Positions 5,976 through 6,232 of a stretch of 6,232 nt of DNA are shown here, one piece after another. The position numbers and the translations under genes were made by a program. Where the stretch lies: assembly GCA_031273385.1 (NCBI GenBank), contig JAISRY010000050.1:1-6232 (forward strand). Reading direction: 5' to 3'. The notes beneath the pieces are model-generated. The model was not told the DNA's origin, did not search any database, and worked only from the letters and a program-made list of their open reading frames with translations. This stretch comes from Tannerellaceae bacterium (GTDB lineage Bacteria; Bacteroidota; Bacteroidia; Bacteroidales; Tannerellaceae). The first letter of the stretch is position 1. The number at the start of each line of letters is the position of its first letter.

Positions 5976-6032
5976 CCAAAAAAGGGGCAAAAAAGTGGGG
6001 TAAAAAGGGAAAAAGTGGAGAGGCAAAAAGGG
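5976..6032. repeat. Degenerate A-tract/G-tract repeats
   Basis: There are five successive blocks of five or six A residues followed by a G-rich run, sometimes with a T inserted (GTGGGG). They start at 5976, 5988, 6001, 6010 and 6024 and are 9-14 bp long. Related AAGTGGG elements recur at 6181-6187 and 6189-6196. The A-tracts are spaced about 11-12 bp on average, so the DNA may be intrinsically curved. The G-runs could in principle form a weak G-quadruplex. No function is known. Confidence 0.45.
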
Positions 6033-6134
6033 CTTCCACACTTGAAATTAGCGAAAAAAACGAGTTTCCGGAGAACGGGAAATGACAGCCTAACGAAACC
6101 ATAAAAAACACGAAATCAGCCCTTTCTATTCTAC

Positions 6135-6179
6135 TTACTCTCTTTCTTCCTTTCTTTAGAGAAGAGAAGAAGAGAGTAA
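6135..6179. repeat. Polypyrimidine/polypurine inverted repeat
   Basis: TTACTCTCTTTCTTC (6135-6149) pairs with GAAGAAGAGAGTAA (6166-6179) through one unpaired T, with a 16-nt loop. The left arm is almost pure pyrimidine and the right arm almost pure purine. The repeat could form an RNA hairpin if transcribed. It lacks a T-tract on either side, so it is not a standard intrinsic terminator. It may belong to the control region of a gene beyond the right edge. Confidence 0.45.
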
Positions 6180-6232
6180 TAAGTGGGAAAGTGGGGAGAA
6201 AAAGCGAAAAATGAAAACCTTAGGAAAAAAAT

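Larger units (their letters stand above)
5718..6232. other. Gene-free right end with terminator and repeats
   Basis: No open frame in these 515 bases looks like a real protein gene. Frames crossing 5808-6104 or running leftward across 5577-5880 are made of repeat-derived peptides such as HLSCTF or extend backward into the lyase gene. A 26-codon frame (5721-5801) is weak. The part after 5951 is very purine-rich on the plus strand except for a pyrimidine-rich block at about 6119-6157. No tRNA, riboswitch or exact -7 promoter element was seen there. Any gene to the right must begin beyond the window. Confidence 0.6.

Noticed and set aside
5984..6032. G-quadruplex
   Set aside because: Only four runs of three or more G exist, and one loop would be about 20 nt, so a stable three-tetrad structure is unlikely. 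The stretch is kept only as an A/G repeat.
6030..6045. DnaA box or replication origin signal (CTTCCACA)
   Set aside because: It matches only the last part of the TTATCCACA consensus, is single, and no origin-type gene such as dnaA or dnaN is in the window.
5808..6104. Rightward frame over the terminator and 11-bp array
   Set aside because: Its protein is translated from a terminator hairpin and tandem repeats, then Lys-rich low-complexity sequence; the repeat period is not a multiple of three.

Overview
This is a bacterial chromosomal window that looks like a member of the Bacteroidota, most likely order Bacteroidales. The signs are exact matches to the Bacteroidetes -7 promoter element (TAnnTTTG) ahead of the main transcription units, AT-rich intergenic DNA around more GC-rich genes, mostly poor Shine-Dalgarno sites, and a lipoprotein with an acidic export signal just after its lipidated cysteine. 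The genus cannot be fixed by eye; a gut or oral relative of Parabacteroides or Tannerella would fit.

Layout. Bases 1-199 are an intergenic, probably divergent, control region. A leftward promoter candidate (47-76) faces the left edge, where a minus-strand gene may begin. A rightward -7 element (167-174) serves a two-gene rightward unit. That unit is a secreted clan GH-A glycoside hydrolase (200-1774), with an apparent extra domain between its nucleophile strand and the last barrel strand, followed 17 bp later by a surface-type lipoprotein (1792-2550) with a Big_2 Ig-like domain and a calycin-like beta-barrel domain. The unit ends head-on against a leftward long-chain fatty acyl-CoA ligase gene (2556-4364). 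Only 5 bp separate the two stop codons, and a perfect 8-bp inverted repeat straddles them.

The ligase is divergent from a MalY/PatB-type PLP-dependent C-S lyase (4518-5717). The 153-bp gap holds a -7 element for each direction and an imperfect inverted repeat placed like an operator next to the ligase promoter. The lyase has an unusually good Shine-Dalgarno site, which places its start at 4518 rather than further upstream.

Bases 5718-6232 carry no convincing gene. They contain a strong intrinsic terminator (5831-5865), an 11-bp tandem repeat array that begins at the base after the terminator T-tract (5866-5950), a purine-rich stretch of degenerate A-tract/G-tract repeats (5976-6032), and a polypyrimidine/polypurine inverted repeat (6135-6179).

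Functionally, the first two genes look like an extracytoplasmic carbohydrate-related pair. The ligase and the lyase are housekeeping metabolic enzymes (fatty acid activation and sulfur amino acid metabolism) with no evident link to that pair. The most unusual points are the inserted domain of the hydrolase and the repeat-rich, gene-free right end. No defence system, phage, CRISPR array, insertion sequence or RNA gene was recognised.
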